Shown in pieces: positions 27,566-36,436 of a DNA stretch of 64,000 nucleotides. Origin of the DNA: Streptococcus pantholopis (GTDB lineage: Bacteria; Bacillota; Bacilli; Lactobacillales; Streptococcaceae); assembly GCF_001642085.1 (NCBI RefSeq), contig NZ_CP014699.1, forward strand, positions 930,001 to 994,000, given 5' to 3'. The first letter of the stretch is position 1, and each line of letters starts with the position of its first letter. The translations under genes were made by a program, and so were the position numbers. Below the pieces are notes generated by a model. That model was given only the letters and a program-made list of their open reading frames with translations, was not told where the DNA came from and did no database searches.

Positions 27566-28492
27566 ATGCCTAATACTGATTTTAAGGATGTCAAAATAAT
27601 TACAGCACTTGTAACCCCTTTTAGGGAAGATGGATCTATTAATTTTGAAGCGCTGCCTAAGCTGATTGAACATTTGCTGGCTCATCACACAGAGGGACTG
27701 CTGTTAGCTGGAACAACGGCTGAAAGTCCGACCCTGACACATGATGAAGAATTGGAATTGTTCGCCGCTGTGCAAAAGATTGTTGCAGGCCGGGTTCCCC
27801 TTATTGCAGGAGTTGGGACCAACGACACAAGAGATTCCGTTGATTTCGCCAAAGAGGTCGCAGAATTTGGCGGATTTGCTGCAGGACTTGCCATTGTGCC
27901 CTATTATAACAAACCGACCCAAGAAGGACTCTATCAGCATTTTAAAGCGATTGCGGAAGCCAGCGATTTACCGATTATTATTTATAATATTCCGGGCCGT
28001 GTCGTTGTGGAATTGGCTCCCGAAACCCTGCTTAAATTGGCCAAGCATCCAAATATTATTGGCGTTAAAGAATGCACCAATCTTGATAATATGGCTTACC
28101 TTATTGAAAATAAACCGGATGACTTTCTCATTTATACTGGAGAAGATGGGGAAGTCTTCCATGCCATGAATCTGGGGGCTGACGGTGTCATCAGTGTGGC
28201 ATCTCACACTAATGGTGATGAATTGTATGAAATGATTCAAGCTATTGCAGATAGCGATATTAAAAAAGCTGCCCAGATTCAGCGGCGTTTTCTGCCCAAA
28301 GTCAATGCGCTCTTTTCTGTAGCCAGCCCAGCACCAGTTAAGGCAGTGCTGAATCATCAAGGCTTTAATGTCGGTCCTTTGCGGCTGCCGCTGGTTGCCT
28401 GCACTTCTGAAGAGGCCAGTCGAATTGTAGATGTTGTTCTCGATCGGGCACCTAAACAATATGTCACTGGTGTTTTACGGCCGGATTATTAA
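27566..28492 (+). CDS. dapA: 4-hydroxy-tetrahydrodipicolinate synthase
   Basis: Condenses aspartate semialdehyde with pyruvate, the first lysine-specific step. It has 308 residues. The Schiff-base Lys is in IIGVKECTN, the pyruvate loop is [10 protein letters not shown], and the Tyr of IIYNIPGR is conserved. An ATG at 27560 overlaps the SD, so 27566 (GGAG six bases upstream) is the likely start. Confidence 0.97.
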   Translation: MPNTDFKDVKIITALVTPFREDGSINFEALPKLIEHLLAHHTEGLLLAGTTAESPTLTHDEELELFAAVQKIVAGRVPLIAGVGTNDTRDSVDFAKEVAEFGGFAAGLAIVPYYNKPTQEGLYQHFKAIAEASDLPIIIYNIPGRVVVELAPETLLKLAKHPNIIGVKECTNLDNMAYLIENKPDDFLIYTGEDGEVFHAMNLGADGVISVASHTNGDELYEMIQAIADSDIKKAAQIQRRFLPKVNALFSVASPAPVKAVLNHQGFNVGPLRLPLVACTSEEASRIVDVVLDRAPKQYVTGVLRPDY

Positions 28493-28604
28493 GAAACGAT
28501 TGCTATCTAGGATGAAAAAGAGACTTGATTTTTAGAGCAATTCTAGCTTATCGTGCTTTTTAAAGACTTTTAGACAATTTTTGTTTGGTTTTCGGATAAA
28601 TTTC

Positions 28605-28633
28605 TTGACATTTTTTGAAAACATTTGCATAAT
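28605..28633 (+). promoter_or_regulatory. Sigma-A promoter for the ATP-cone gene
   Basis: TTGACA at 28605-28610, 17 bases, CATAAT at 28628-28633, with a TG just upstream of the -10. Confidence 0.75.
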
Positions 28634-28802
28634 AAACCTTAGCTGGTAACAGCGGAAAAAGGCAGTCAAAAAAGCAGCAGCTAAATGCTATTGAAAAATG
28701 GGTTTGACTGGATGTTAAAAAGAGATTTAGCGCAGCCTGAAGGCTCGGAAAAAGGAAAAGCAATCCTGTGAAGTACACAATACAAGCCCTAGGGACTGCT
28801 TT

Positions 28803-28825
28803 CTTTAAGGTCTTTGTATTTTAGT
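28803..28825 (+). repeat. Interspersed repeat core before the ATP-cone gene
   Basis: CTTTAAGGTCTTTGTATTTTAG, a diverged core of the family, ending at the AAGGAG SD. Confidence 0.5.
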
Positions 28826-28836
28826 AAGGAGTGACT

Positions 28837-29175
28837 ATGCAGATTATCAAACGTGACGGGAAAATAGCAGAATTTGACCCGGATAAAATCTATCAAGCTA
28901 TCATTAAAGCAGCTCAAACGGTTTATGTGATTGATGAGAAATGGCGTCAAGATTTAGCTCAGGTTACTAAAAAAGTGGTTTTAGACTTGGAAGAAGCACA
29001 GATAGAACGTCCGACTATCAATATGATTCAATCATTAGTTGAAAATCGTTTATTGGATGCCGGATACATTTCTATTGCTGAGCACTATATTTCTTACCGT
29101 TTGCAGCGTGACTTAGAGCGCAATGGCTATGGCGACCATATTAATGTGCATTTGCGTTTTGAACAGGTAAAATAA
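28837..29175 (+). CDS. Stand-alone ATP-cone domain protein
   Basis: This 112-residue protein consists almost entirely of an ATP-cone domain: MQIIKRDGKIAEFDPDKIYQ, VLDLEEAQIERPTI, then VENRLLDAGYISIAEHYISYR. ATP-cones sense ATP/dATP in class I and III ribonucleotide reductases and NrdR. Here no catalytic reductase domain and no zinc ribbon follow. It could act as a nucleotide-sensing adaptor, but no function is established from the sequence. The ATG at 28837 is preferred over the GTG at 28831, which is part of the SD. A strong terminator follows. Confidence 0.85.
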   Translation: MQIIKRDGKIAEFDPDKIYQAIIKAAQTVYVIDEKWRQDLAQVTKKVVLDLEEAQIERPTINMIQSLVENRLLDAGYISIAEHYISYRLQRDLERNGYGDHINVHLRFEQVK

Positions 29176-29192
29176 AGAACTCTGTTATACTA

Positions 29193-29230
29193 TAAAAACT
29201 GGGGAAAGCCATCTTCCCCCAGTTTTTATT
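29193..29230. terminator. Bidirectional intrinsic terminator
   Basis: AAAAACTGGGGAA, loop, TTCCCCCAGTTTTT. Serves the ATP-cone gene and the convergent MocR gene. Confidence 0.9.
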
Positions 29231-29262
29231 TCCGGCAAACTCAGCACTTTGTTTATTTGCAG

Positions 29263-30540
29263 TCAGTCGGTTTGTAGGCTGCTGAACAGTTTTTTGAGAT
29301 TATCACTTAATCGTTCGTTAATGGCTAATCTTAAATAGTTACTGTTTGAATTTTCAAGGTAATACTCTTCTAAAAAATGCCAGTCTTTACTTTCTTTTAA
29401 CCGCTGAGGATTGTTAATATCAGCTGCTAGCTTAAGAACTACAGACTGCGGAGCAATTCTGTAGTCTGAATAATCTGAGACTGCTTTTAAGTTTTCTTCA
29501 GCTTGCTGCATTTGTTTTTGAAAGACATTTTTCAAAAACCTGAGATTTTTGGCGAACATGCCGTTGTCAAGATATAAAGAGAGAGCTTTTTGCATGATTA
29601 AGTTCGTGTCATAATCAATTAATTTTTTGTAGTCTAAAAAGCGCTGCAGCAAGGGCTGAGGAAGTACTAAGCCAGCTAAGCGAAGAGCTGGGAAAAGAGA
29701 AGCAGAAAATGATTTGAGATAAATCACTTTATCAGCTGTATCATAATAGTGAAGCGGGAGATCCCCTGTGTGGGCAAAATCGCCTAAATAGTCATCTTCG
29801 ATGATGTAGACATCGTACTGAGCAGCCAGCTCAACTAATTTTTCTTTTTCTTGTTTACTATAGCTTAGTCCCAATGGATTCGAATAGCGGGAAATAGTAT
29901 AGAAACATTTAATCTGACGGGTTTTAAAAAGCTCTTCAAGTTTTGCCCAATTAATCCCTTTAAAATCACGTTCAATAGTTAGAAAAGGCAGATTTTGGCG
30001 GTGAACCAGCTCATTCATCCGATGATAGGTGGGCTGTTCCAGTAAAAAAAAACTTTTCTTGTTGGGAAAGGTTAGCTGCGTTAAAATATAGAGGGCTTGT
30101 TGAACACCTGAAGTGACAATGATATTGTCAATCTTGCTATAAACAGCATTGTCTTCTAACTGGTGCTGCAGTGATTCAAGGAGTTCGGTTAACCCCTGTT
30201 GATTAGGATAGGTGTTAAAAAGGTCTTTCTCGCGTCCGATCAGAGTCTCGTTAATGCATCTGCGGAAATCTTCATAGGCTATATTATGATAACCGGATAA
30301 ACTGAAGTCCAGCGGCTTTTCCTTCTGCACTCTTCCTTCAAAAACATAGTAACCGCTTTTTGCAACCGGATAAATCAAGTTATGATAAGTCAATTCCCAA
30401 AGCGCATGCTGAACGGTATCCTTGCTGCAGCGGTAAGTTTGACTGAGTGTGCGGATCGATGGAAGCCGGTCTCCTTTTTTGAGCTGGCCGTTTTCGATTT
30501 TCCTTTTTATATCGTGATAGATTTGCTGATATTTTTTCAT
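29263..30540 (-). CDS. MocR-type regulator (GntR wHTH fused to aminotransferase class I)
   Basis: This 425-residue protein has an N-terminal GntR winged helix (KRKIENGQLKKGDRLPSIRTL) and a C-terminal PLP-dependent aminotransferase-like domain. The latter has IVTSGVQQAL, a Y-x-N-P-x-G motif (RYSNPLGLSYS) and the PLP lysine in YLKSFSASLFPALRL. MocR regulators bind PLP or an amino adduct and control vitamin B6, GABA or similar genes. No such target is adjacent, so the target is unknown. Unlike PdxR cases, no pdxST is next to it. The upstream region contains several short inverted A/T repeats. Confidence 0.92.
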   Translation of the reverse strand: MKKYQQIYHDIKRKIENGQLKKGDRLPSIRTLSQTYRCSKDTVQHALWELTYHNLIYPVAKSGYYVFEGRVQKEKPLDFSLSGYHNIAYEDFRRCINETLIGREKDLFNTYPNQQGLTELLESLQHQLEDNAVYSKIDNIIVTSGVQQALYILTQLTFPNKKSFFLLEQPTYHRMNELVHRQNLPFLTIERDFKGINWAKLEELFKTRQIKCFYTISRYSNPLGLSYSKQEKEKLVELAAQYDVYIIEDDYLGDFAHTGDLPLHYYDTADKVIYLKSFSASLFPALRLAGLVLPQPLLQRFLDYKKLIDYDTNLIMQKALSLYLDNGMFAKNLRFLKNVFQKQMQQAEENLKAVSDYSDYRIAPQSVVLKLAADINNPQRLKESKDWHFLEEYYLENSNSNYLRLAINERLSDNLKKLFSSLQTD

Positions 30541-30911
30541 GATGCCTTTTGTCTCCAGAGAGTTTATTCTACAACTATTGTAACTCAGCTCATTTTTTTA
30601 GGCAAGATGAGATTAGTTTTTTTAAAGTATATTAATACTAAAAAATGAGATTCTATTCTCGCTTATTTAAAAGACAGTAAAAAACCTTTAGATAGCGAGC
30701 TATTTCTTTAAAGTATTTTAGTATTTAAAAACCATAAATACTTTTTTACTTTTGCTCTACGTTTTCGGCTGATATAATCTCAAAAAAAGATAGGTAGGCG
30801 GTATGCTGAAAAAGACCAGTAAAATAAGATGAAACATGATATAATAAAGCATAATTGATTTGTATTGATATGGTAGGAAAGTTCTATTGGTTGGAAAGGA
30901 AAGATTACTTT
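30541..30911. other. Divergent region between mocR and rbgA
   Basis: 371 bases without a gene. It holds inverted A/T-rich repeats such as AGTATATTAATACT near 30625 and AGTATTTTAGTATTT near 30715, which are possible regulator sites. Two -10 elements face rbgA: TATAAT at 30773-30778 and an extended one at 30840-30845. Confidence 0.5.
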
Positions 30912-31766
30912 ATGGCGACTATTCAATGGTTTCCCGGACACATGTCGAAAGCCAGACGGAAGGTGCAGGAAAATTTAAAATTTGTGGATTTTGTGACAGT
31001 CTTGGTTGATGCCAGACTGCCTCTGTCCAGTCAAAATCCAATGTTGACAAAAATCATAGGGGATAAGCCAAAACTTCTTATTTTGAATAAAGCTGATTTG
31101 GCAGACAGCACGTCTACTAAAGAATGGCTGGCTTACTTTCAGTCTAAAGGTATCCATGCTTTAGCTGTTAATTCTAAAGACCAATCAACGGCTCAAAAAA
31201 TAACGGCAGCTGCTAAAAAACTTATGGCTGCTAAACTGGCTAAGCAGCGCGAACGCGGCCTTGAAAAGACTATCATGCGAACCATGATTATCGGTATTCC
31301 TAATGTTGGGAAGTCAACATTAATGAATCGGCTGGCCGGAAAAAAAGTAGGGACTGTCGGGAATAAACCTGGAGTAACAAAAGGAGAGCAGTGGCTGAGA
31401 ACTCACAAAGATTTAGCTATCTTAGATACTCCCGGTATTCTTTGGCCAAAATTCGAGGATAGGACGACAGCGCTGAAGCTGGCTTTAACCGGAGCTATTA
31501 AGGATAGCTTGCTGCCGCTGGATGATGTGACAGTTTTTGGAATAAATTATTTTAAGACCTATTATCCGGACCGTCTGCTGGCACGTTTTAAAAATCTTGA
31601 TCTGGAAACAGAAGCTCCGGAAATGATTATGGATCTGACTCAGCAGTTAGGCTTTAGGGAAGACTATGACCGCTTCTATGAGCTTTTTATCAGAGAGGTG
31701 CGTAAGGGCAAGTTAGGGACCTATACTTTAGATCGTATTGGAGAAGAAGTCGATGGCAACTATTAA
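30912..31766 (+). CDS. rbgA: Ribosome biogenesis GTPase RbgA (YlqF)
   Basis: Circularly permuted GTPase required for late 50S assembly. It has 284 residues and begins [16 protein letters not shown]. The G motifs come in permuted order: G4 [10 protein letters not shown], then G1 [11 protein letters not shown]2 KPGVTKG and G3 DTPGIL. The frame extends upstream but the ATG at 30912 after GGAAAGGA is the family start. Overlaps rnhB, forming rbgA–rnhB–DUF218. Confidence 0.96.
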   Translation: MATIQWFPGHMSKARRKVQENLKFVDFVTVLVDARLPLSSQNPMLTKIIGDKPKLLILNKADLADSTSTKEWLAYFQSKGIHALAVNSKDQSTAQKITAAAKKLMAAKLAKQRERGLEKTIMRTMIIGIPNVGKSTLMNRLAGKKVGTVGNKPGVTKGEQWLRTHKDLAILDTPGILWPKFEDRTTALKLALTGAIKDSLLPLDDVTVFGINYFKTYYPDRLLARFKNLDLETEAPEMIMDLTQQLGFREDYDRFYELFIREVRKGKLGTYTLDRIGEEVDGNY

Positions 31767-32532
31767 AGAGATTAAAGCCATGTTGGCAGATATCAGCAGT
31801 CTGACTGATCCGCTATGGCAGGAGCTGTCAGGCGATCACCGTTTGGGTGTTCAAAAAGCGATTAAGCAGCGTCAGAAAGCACTTCAATCAGAGGCAGCAG
31901 AAGAACAGCGGCTGGAAAAAATGCTTTCCTATGAAAAAGCACTTTATGCTCAAAATTATAAAGCTATTGCAGGTATTGATGAAGTAGGGCGTGGACCTTT
32001 GGCCGGACCGCTTGTAGCAGCCTGTGTTATTCTGCCTGAAAATGAGAAAATTAAAGGACTCAATGACTCTAAGAAAATTCCCAAAAAAAAGCATGAAGCC
32101 CTCTACCATCAAATAATGGCAAAAGCTTTAGCGGTTGGTGTTGGTATCATTGATAATAAAATGATTGATCAAATTAATATTTATGAGGCTGCAAAATTAG
32201 GGATGCTGCAGGCAGTCAATACTATGGAAGGCCGTATTCAAAAGCCGGATTATCTATTGATCGATGCAATGACGTTAAAGACAGAAATTCCACAGCAGGC
32301 TGTCATCAAAGGTGATGCGCACTCACTCTCTATTGCCGCAGCCTCTATTGTGGCTAAGGTGACACGCGATCGCATAATGACCGATTATGACACCCTTTAT
32401 CCGGGCTATGGTTTTGCTGAAAATGCCGGCTATGGAACTAAGAGACATCTAGAAGGGCTGTACAAATATGGAGTGACTCCTATTCACCGAAAAAGTTTTG
32501 AGCCGGTGAAATCTTTGGTGGGGGAAATATGA
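31753..32532 (+). CDS. rnhB: Ribonuclease HII
   Basis: Endonuclease for the RNA strand of RNA–DNA hybrids and single ribonucleotides. It has 259 residues, with an N-terminal extension as in Firmicutes. The catalytic DEDD residues are visible in [20 protein letters not shown] and the preceding LNDSKKI. The ATG at 31753 follows GGAGAAG and lies inside the end of rbgA. Its stop overlaps the next ATG by four bases. Confidence 0.96.
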   Translation: MATIKEIKAMLADISSLTDPLWQELSGDHRLGVQKAIKQRQKALQSEAAEEQRLEKMLSYEKALYAQNYKAIAGIDEVGRGPLAGPLVAACVILPENEKIKGLNDSKKIPKKKHEALYHQIMAKALAVGVGIIDNKMIDQINIYEAAKLGMLQAVNTMEGRIQKPDYLLIDAMTLKTEIPQQAVIKGDAHSLSIAAASIVAKVTRDRIMTDYDTLYPGYGFAENAGYGTKRHLEGLYKYGVTPIHRKSFEPVKSLVGEI

Positions 32533-33515
32533 TTTATCTATTTCTATCTTGTTTTGTCCTATTTATCAGTGTATCTGTTTGGGAACGGCGGACGATTTGG
32601 CTGGGGATTTTATTTTGTTTAATGCTGGTCAGTGCCTTTGCCTCTTTATTACCCTTTATTCAGTATCCAAGTCTCTGGTTTTATTGGATTTTTCTTCCAG
32701 TTATTCTTTTGCTGTCTGTTGGTCCTTTAGGTTTTGCCTTATTATGTCTTTATAAAAGTTTTCAATTACTGTATAAGGAAGGCCGGCGCTGGTCTAACTT
32801 TTTATCCTTCGCTTTAGGTTTGGGTGGACTGTTGATTATTTTTTCTTATTCCCATACAGAAACCGCTGACTATATCCAGCACAGGAGCTGGCTTTTAGCT
32901 GTTTATACGGCCTTTATGCTTTTGGTCCTTTACTTTACTGTGCAGCTTATCTTTTTTACAACTGCCAGTGTGCTTAACTTTTCATTTACTTTTGTGCAAA
33001 GAGCCGATTATGTGCTTGTTTTAGGTGCCGGACTGCTGGGAGATAGGGTTACACCTCTCTTGGCTTCTCGGATTGATAAGGGAATCAGTGTTTACCAAAA
33101 AAATCCCGGAAGCAAACTGATTATGTCAGGTGGACAAGGAAGTGATGAGTCTGTCAGCGAAGCAGAAGCTATGCGCAGCTATGCTTTGAAGCAGGGAGTT
33201 CCTCCGCAGGACATTATAGTAGAAAAACAGTCCCGTAATACACGTGAGAATATCCGTTTCTCAAAAGCACTGATTAAAGACGGTGCCCCTGTCGCTATAG
33301 TGACCAGTTACTATCATCTATTCAGGGCACTGACCTTAGCCAGACAGGAAAAACTGAAAAGTTTCGGGTACGGTGCAAAAACAAGGTTTTATTTTGCCCT
33401 CAATGCCTTTATAAGAGAATTCATCGGTTATCTTATGCAAACAAAGAAATGGCAGCTCCTAACTTTTTTAATTTTAGCCTGTTGTTATTGTATCTTTCGC
33501 TACTTGTTTAACTGA
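32529..33515 (+). CDS. DUF218/YdcF-family membrane protein
   Basis: This 328-residue protein has four to five N-terminal helices, a DUF218 (SanA/ElyC-like) domain from about residue 155, and a C-terminal helix. The domain reads [19 protein letters not shown], then [18 protein letters not shown] and NTRENIRF. Such proteins have been linked to envelope integrity but their reaction is unknown. Translation is coupled to rnhB through the ATGA overlap. Confidence 0.88.
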   Translation: MIYLFLSCFVLFISVSVWERRTIWLGILFCLMLVSAFASLLPFIQYPSLWFYWIFLPVILLLSVGPLGFALLCLYKSFQLLYKEGRRWSNFLSFALGLGGLLIIFSYSHTETADYIQHRSWLLAVYTAFMLLVLYFTVQLIFFTTASVLNFSFTFVQRADYVLVLGAGLLGDRVTPLLASRIDKGISVYQKNPGSKLIMSGGQGSDESVSEAEAMRSYALKQGVPPQDIIVEKQSRNTRENIRFSKALIKDGAPVAIVTSYYHLFRALTLARQEKLKSFGYGAKTRFYFALNAFIREFIGYLMQTKKWQLLTFLILACCYCIFRYLFN

Positions 33516-33635
33516 GAACTAGCCGAGCACAAACAAGCTGTCCTAAGGTTTTTTAAACTTTTATATGTTAGAAAAGCATCATTAATCTGGAGAAGCAGTG
33601 AAGGCTTTATTCAAAAACTTAAGAAGGAGAAGGGC

Positions 33636-34628
33636 ATGAAAAAATTTTTAACCATTGACATCGGAGGAAGCTTTATTAAACATGCTTTAATCGATGACAA
33701 AGAAGTGCTGACACAGTCCGGTGAAAGTCCGACTCCAAATACGATGGAAGATTTTCTGGCTGTTTTAGAAAAACTGATTGCTTCTTATCAAGAACAGATT
33801 TCTGGGGTTTGTATTGCCTGTCCCGGTCAGATTAATGCGCGGACAGGTTTTATCCATAAAGGCGGGCTTTTATCCTATCTGAAATCTTTTCCCCTCAAGC
33901 AGTTTTTAACAGATCGATTCAGTCTCCCAGTCAGTGTTATTAATGATGCAAATGCTGCGGGACTTGCGGAAGCGCAGCATGGAGAACTTGCTGACTGCCG
34001 ATGCGGAGCTGTCCTTGTATTGGGGACAGGAGTTGGATTGGCCTTGGTTTCCCACGGTGATCTCTTGTCTGCTAAAAATTTTGCTGCTGCTGATATTCTG
34101 ATAAAAGAAGATAAAAAAGAGGAGGGCGGCTTCAAAGAGAAATTCAGCACGGATATAATCAGCAGTTTATTCAATCTCCATTTAAAGGGATTAGAAAGTC
34201 TGTGGGATAATAAAGGATCAGCAGTTCAGTTTATCAAGGAGAGCAGTGCTTACCTCGGATTAGCTGACGAGGATGGACGGGCTGTTTTTCAGGCTTTGAA
34301 CGACAATAAGGACGCAGAATTACACAAACGCTTTGAAACTTACTGCCGTGAAATTGCCTACTTGATTCTTAATTTGCAAAGTATTTTCAGGCTGGAACTT
34401 GTAGCTATTGGAGGTGGTATCAGCAGTCAGCCTCTCTTAATTAAGGAAATTGACAGGCAATACCGAGACCTTCTTTCTAAGGAAGCAGCTTTATCCCTAT
34501 CAGCAGCCCTGCCTATTAGGGCTTGCCGCTATCATAATGAAGCTAATCTTATCGGAGCTTTCTGCCATTTCAAAAAGCAGGATACAAAAGAAAGGGGATT
34601 CAAGTCTTTTCTCTTTGGGCCAGATTGA
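33636..34628 (+). CDS. ROK-family sugar kinase
   Basis: This 330-residue protein begins MKKFLTIDIGGSFIKHAL, the ROK phosphate-1 loop. VCIACPGQIN and VLGTGVGLALV (phosphate-2) and GGGISSQPLL (adenosine) follow. The usual N-terminal DNA-binding region of ROK repressors is absent, which supports a kinase. The zinc-binding CxCGxxGC cluster of classical ROK kinases is not seen. The substrate cannot be named from sequence. It is preceded by AAGGAGAAGG and closed by a terminator. Confidence 0.85.
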   Translation: MKKFLTIDIGGSFIKHALIDDKEVLTQSGESPTPNTMEDFLAVLEKLIASYQEQISGVCIACPGQINARTGFIHKGGLLSYLKSFPLKQFLTDRFSLPVSVINDANAAGLAEAQHGELADCRCGAVLVLGTGVGLALVSHGDLLSAKNFAAADILIKEDKKEEGGFKEKFSTDIISSLFNLHLKGLESLWDNKGSAVQFIKESSAYLGLADEDGRAVFQALNDNKDAELHKRFETYCREIAYLILNLQSIFRLELVAIGGGISSQPLLIKEIDRQYRDLLSKEAALSLSAALPIRACRYHNEANLIGAFCHFKKQDTKERGFKSFLFGPD

Positions 34629-34669
34629 CAGAGAGCTGTTAAAACAGTATTAAACAAAGTTTTATCCTT

Positions 34670-34713
34670 AAAATCTTGCTGCGGGAATTTCTTGCCTGCA
34701 GCATTTTATTTTT
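34670..34713 (+). terminator. Intrinsic terminator after the ROK gene
   Basis: AAAATCTTGCTGC with inner CGGGAATTTCTTGCCTG, then GCAGCATTTTATTTTT. Confidence 0.75.
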
Positions 34714-34758
34714 AAAAATATTGTACAAATTTTCTGAATTTTATGTTATCATAAAGGG

Positions 34759-34783
34759 GTATCTGCCCATTAGGGACAGATAC
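34759..34783 (+). repeat. Inverted repeat upstream of the siderophore permease remnant
   Basis: GTATCTG.CCC and GGG.ACAGATAC around an ATTA centre. It lies 30 bases before the remnant's ATG, in the place of an operator or leader hairpin. Its role is unknown. Confidence 0.5.
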
Positions 34784-34812
34784 AAAAAATAATCTATTTC
34801 AAAGGGGATAGT

Positions 34813-35150
34813 ATGAAAAAACTATTAACTGTTCCAGTGCTGGGGACAATTCTAGTCATCCTTTCTCTTTGTTCAATATATATCGGTGTTAAATCCCTTT
34901 CTATTTCAGATGGCTGGGATTTAACAAAATCACAATTCAATATTCTTTTTTCAAGCCGTCTCCCTCGGACAATCAGTATCATTATTGCTGGTGCCGGTTT
35001 TTCTGTTTGCAAGCTGGTTATACAGCAGCTGTACTAGCTGTATTTGGTTCGCTGCTGTTTGTTTGGCTCCTGCATGCTGTTAGATTTAAGCATGAAATTT
35101 TTAATCTCTCTGATTGGCCTAGTGCTGTACTTGGTTTATGCATCGACCGA
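34813..35150 (+). pseudogene. Decayed FecCD-type siderophore ABC permease
   Basis: The ATG has a good AAAGGGG SD. The first ~68 codons read like a FecCD permease N-terminus, with a signal helix and then FSSRLPRTISIIIAGAGFSVC. The expected G-x-x-x-Q-Q turns into KLVIQQLY and a stop at 35037. Family-like sequence continues in another frame (AAVLAVFGSLLFVWLLHAV, RFKHEIF) and then in a third (LISLIGLVLYL). So the middle of the gene is deleted and frameshifted. Confidence 0.8.
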
Positions 35151-35279
35151 TTCTGAAAAGGATTTTACTGAATCGGTTGAAGAGTGCATCACTATGTTTG
35201 TTAACCTTTGTAATCAAACTAAAAAAGCTAAAGGTTATGTTATAATAAGAAGATTGCTGAGGCGACGAGAAAATAGGAA

Positions 35280-35384
35280 AAGACTGTTAAAGACAAAGAT
35301 ATTCCTTCAGTCCCTTTTGTTATGATTAAGAGCGATGAGGTTCTGTCTCAATCTCCTGCGGCCAATCTGGCTGGTTTTCCCTAA
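35280..35384 (+). pseudogene. Short remnant, possibly of a siderophore-binding lipoprotein
   Basis: An uninterrupted stretch reads KTVKDKDIPSVPFVMIKSDE, then VLSQSPAANLAGFP and a stop. It has no start and a stop close upstream. It follows the decayed permease, and the wording resembles the lysine-rich helix region and following strand of FatB-like binding proteins. The family call is tentative. Confidence 0.35.
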
Positions 35385-35427
35385 AGCAGGTCTCTCTGCA
35401 GTGAACAGCACAGATTTCTGATTGACG

Positions 35428-35477
35428 AAAAAGATTTAGATTTTTAAACTTAACTAAAAAATCTAAGTCTTTTTTTG
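35428..35477. terminator. Intrinsic terminator before dprA
   Basis: AAAGATTTAGATTTTT, loop, AAAAAATCTAAGTCTTTTTTT. Probably the original end of the lost siderophore operon. Confidence 0.8.
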
Positions 35478-35501
35478 CGAATAATAGAGGTGAGGTGTTT
35501 T

Positions 35502-36344
35502 ATGAATAATTTTGAACTTTTCAAACTGAAACAGGCAGGACTCAGCAATCTCAATGTTATTAACATTTTGACTTACCAGAAACAGAAGCAGAAATCATTG
35601 TCCTTACGTGATATGGCTGTAGTATCTCAGTGTAAAGATCCTCTTTTATTTATTGAAGCCTACAAAAATTTAAACAGTAAGGAACTAAGACCTGTTTTTA
35701 ATCGTTTCCCGTCGGTTTCCATATTGGATAAGGCTTACCCTTTAGAACTGAAATCTGTGTATAATCCGCCGGTTTTGCTATATTATTCTGGAAATCTGGA
35801 TTTGCTGACTAAGCCTAAATTAGCAGTAGTTGGAGGACGTTTGGCGTCTGATATCGGTACAAAGTCTATTCAAAAAATTATCAAAGAGCTTAATAATCAT
35901 TTTGTTATTATCAGCGGTTTAGCGCGTGGTATTGATACAAGTGCACATCTGGCCTGCTTAAAAAACGGAGGCAGTACAATTGCTGTTATCGGAACAGGAT
36001 TAAATGTTACATACCCAAAAGAAAATGCACAGCTTCAGCAGTATATCAGCAAAAATCATTTGGCTTTGACAGAGTATGATCCCGATTCTCCACCTTTAAG
36101 ATTTCATTTTCCTGAGAGAAACCGGATTATTGCAGGTTTAGCACAAGGGGTTATCGTAGCAGAAGCTAAAAGGCGTTCAGGCAGCCTGATTACTTGTGAA
36201 AGAGCGTTGGAAGAAGGGAGAGATGTCTTTGCTGTTCCCGGCAATATTTTAGATGGAAAATCAGATGGCTGTCTTCATTTAATTCAAGAGGGAGCAAAGT
36301 GTATTACAAGTGGGTTTGATGTTGTTTCCGAGTACCAATTATAA
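35502..36344 (+). CDS. dprA: DNA processing protein DprA
   Basis: Loads RecA onto incoming single-stranded DNA during competence. It has 280 residues, the usual streptococcal size. The Rossmann-fold core is intact: VVGGRLASDIG, IISGLARGIDTSAH, VIGTGLNVTYPKEN, FHFPERNRIIAG and FAVPGNI. GAGGTGAGG precedes the ATG at 35502. I looked for a competence cin-box and did not find a clear one. Confidence 0.95.
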   Translation: MNNFELFKLKQAGLSNLNVINILTYQKQKQKSLSLRDMAVVSQCKDPLLFIEAYKNLNSKELRPVFNRFPSVSILDKAYPLELKSVYNPPVLLYYSGNLDLLTKPKLAVVGGRLASDIGTKSIQKIIKELNNHFVIISGLARGIDTSAHLACLKNGGSTIAVIGTGLNVTYPKENAQLQQYISKNHLALTEYDPDSPPLRFHFPERNRIIAGLAQGVIVAEAKRRSGSLITCERALEEGRDVFAVPGNILDGKSDGCLHLIQEGAKCITSGFDVVSEYQL

Positions 36345-36436
36345 AAGAGTTCTTCCTATAGAGAAATGTTTTTTATTGACAGTTATTAAAAAATGGGATA
36401 TTATGCTATAAGTTTATCTAGTTAGAAAGTGATCTT

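Larger units (their letters stand above)
28493..28836 (+). other. Gap before the ATP-cone gene
   Basis: Contains a promoter at 28605-28633 and an interspersed-repeat core next to the downstream SD (28803-28825). The rest shows no gene. The leader would be about 195 bases long. Confidence 0.45.

Noticed and set aside
27741..28169. 142-codon plus-strand frame inside dapA
   Set aside because: Alternate-frame shadow of dapA, no start signal.
27968..28459. 163-codon minus-strand frame
   Set aside because: Shadow of dapA; reverse reading of a conserved gene with no SD.
35044..35325. 93-codon frame after the siderophore permease remnant
   Set aside because: Only its early part resembles a FecCD permease; the rest is low-complexity and out of frame, so it was treated as part of a pseudogene.
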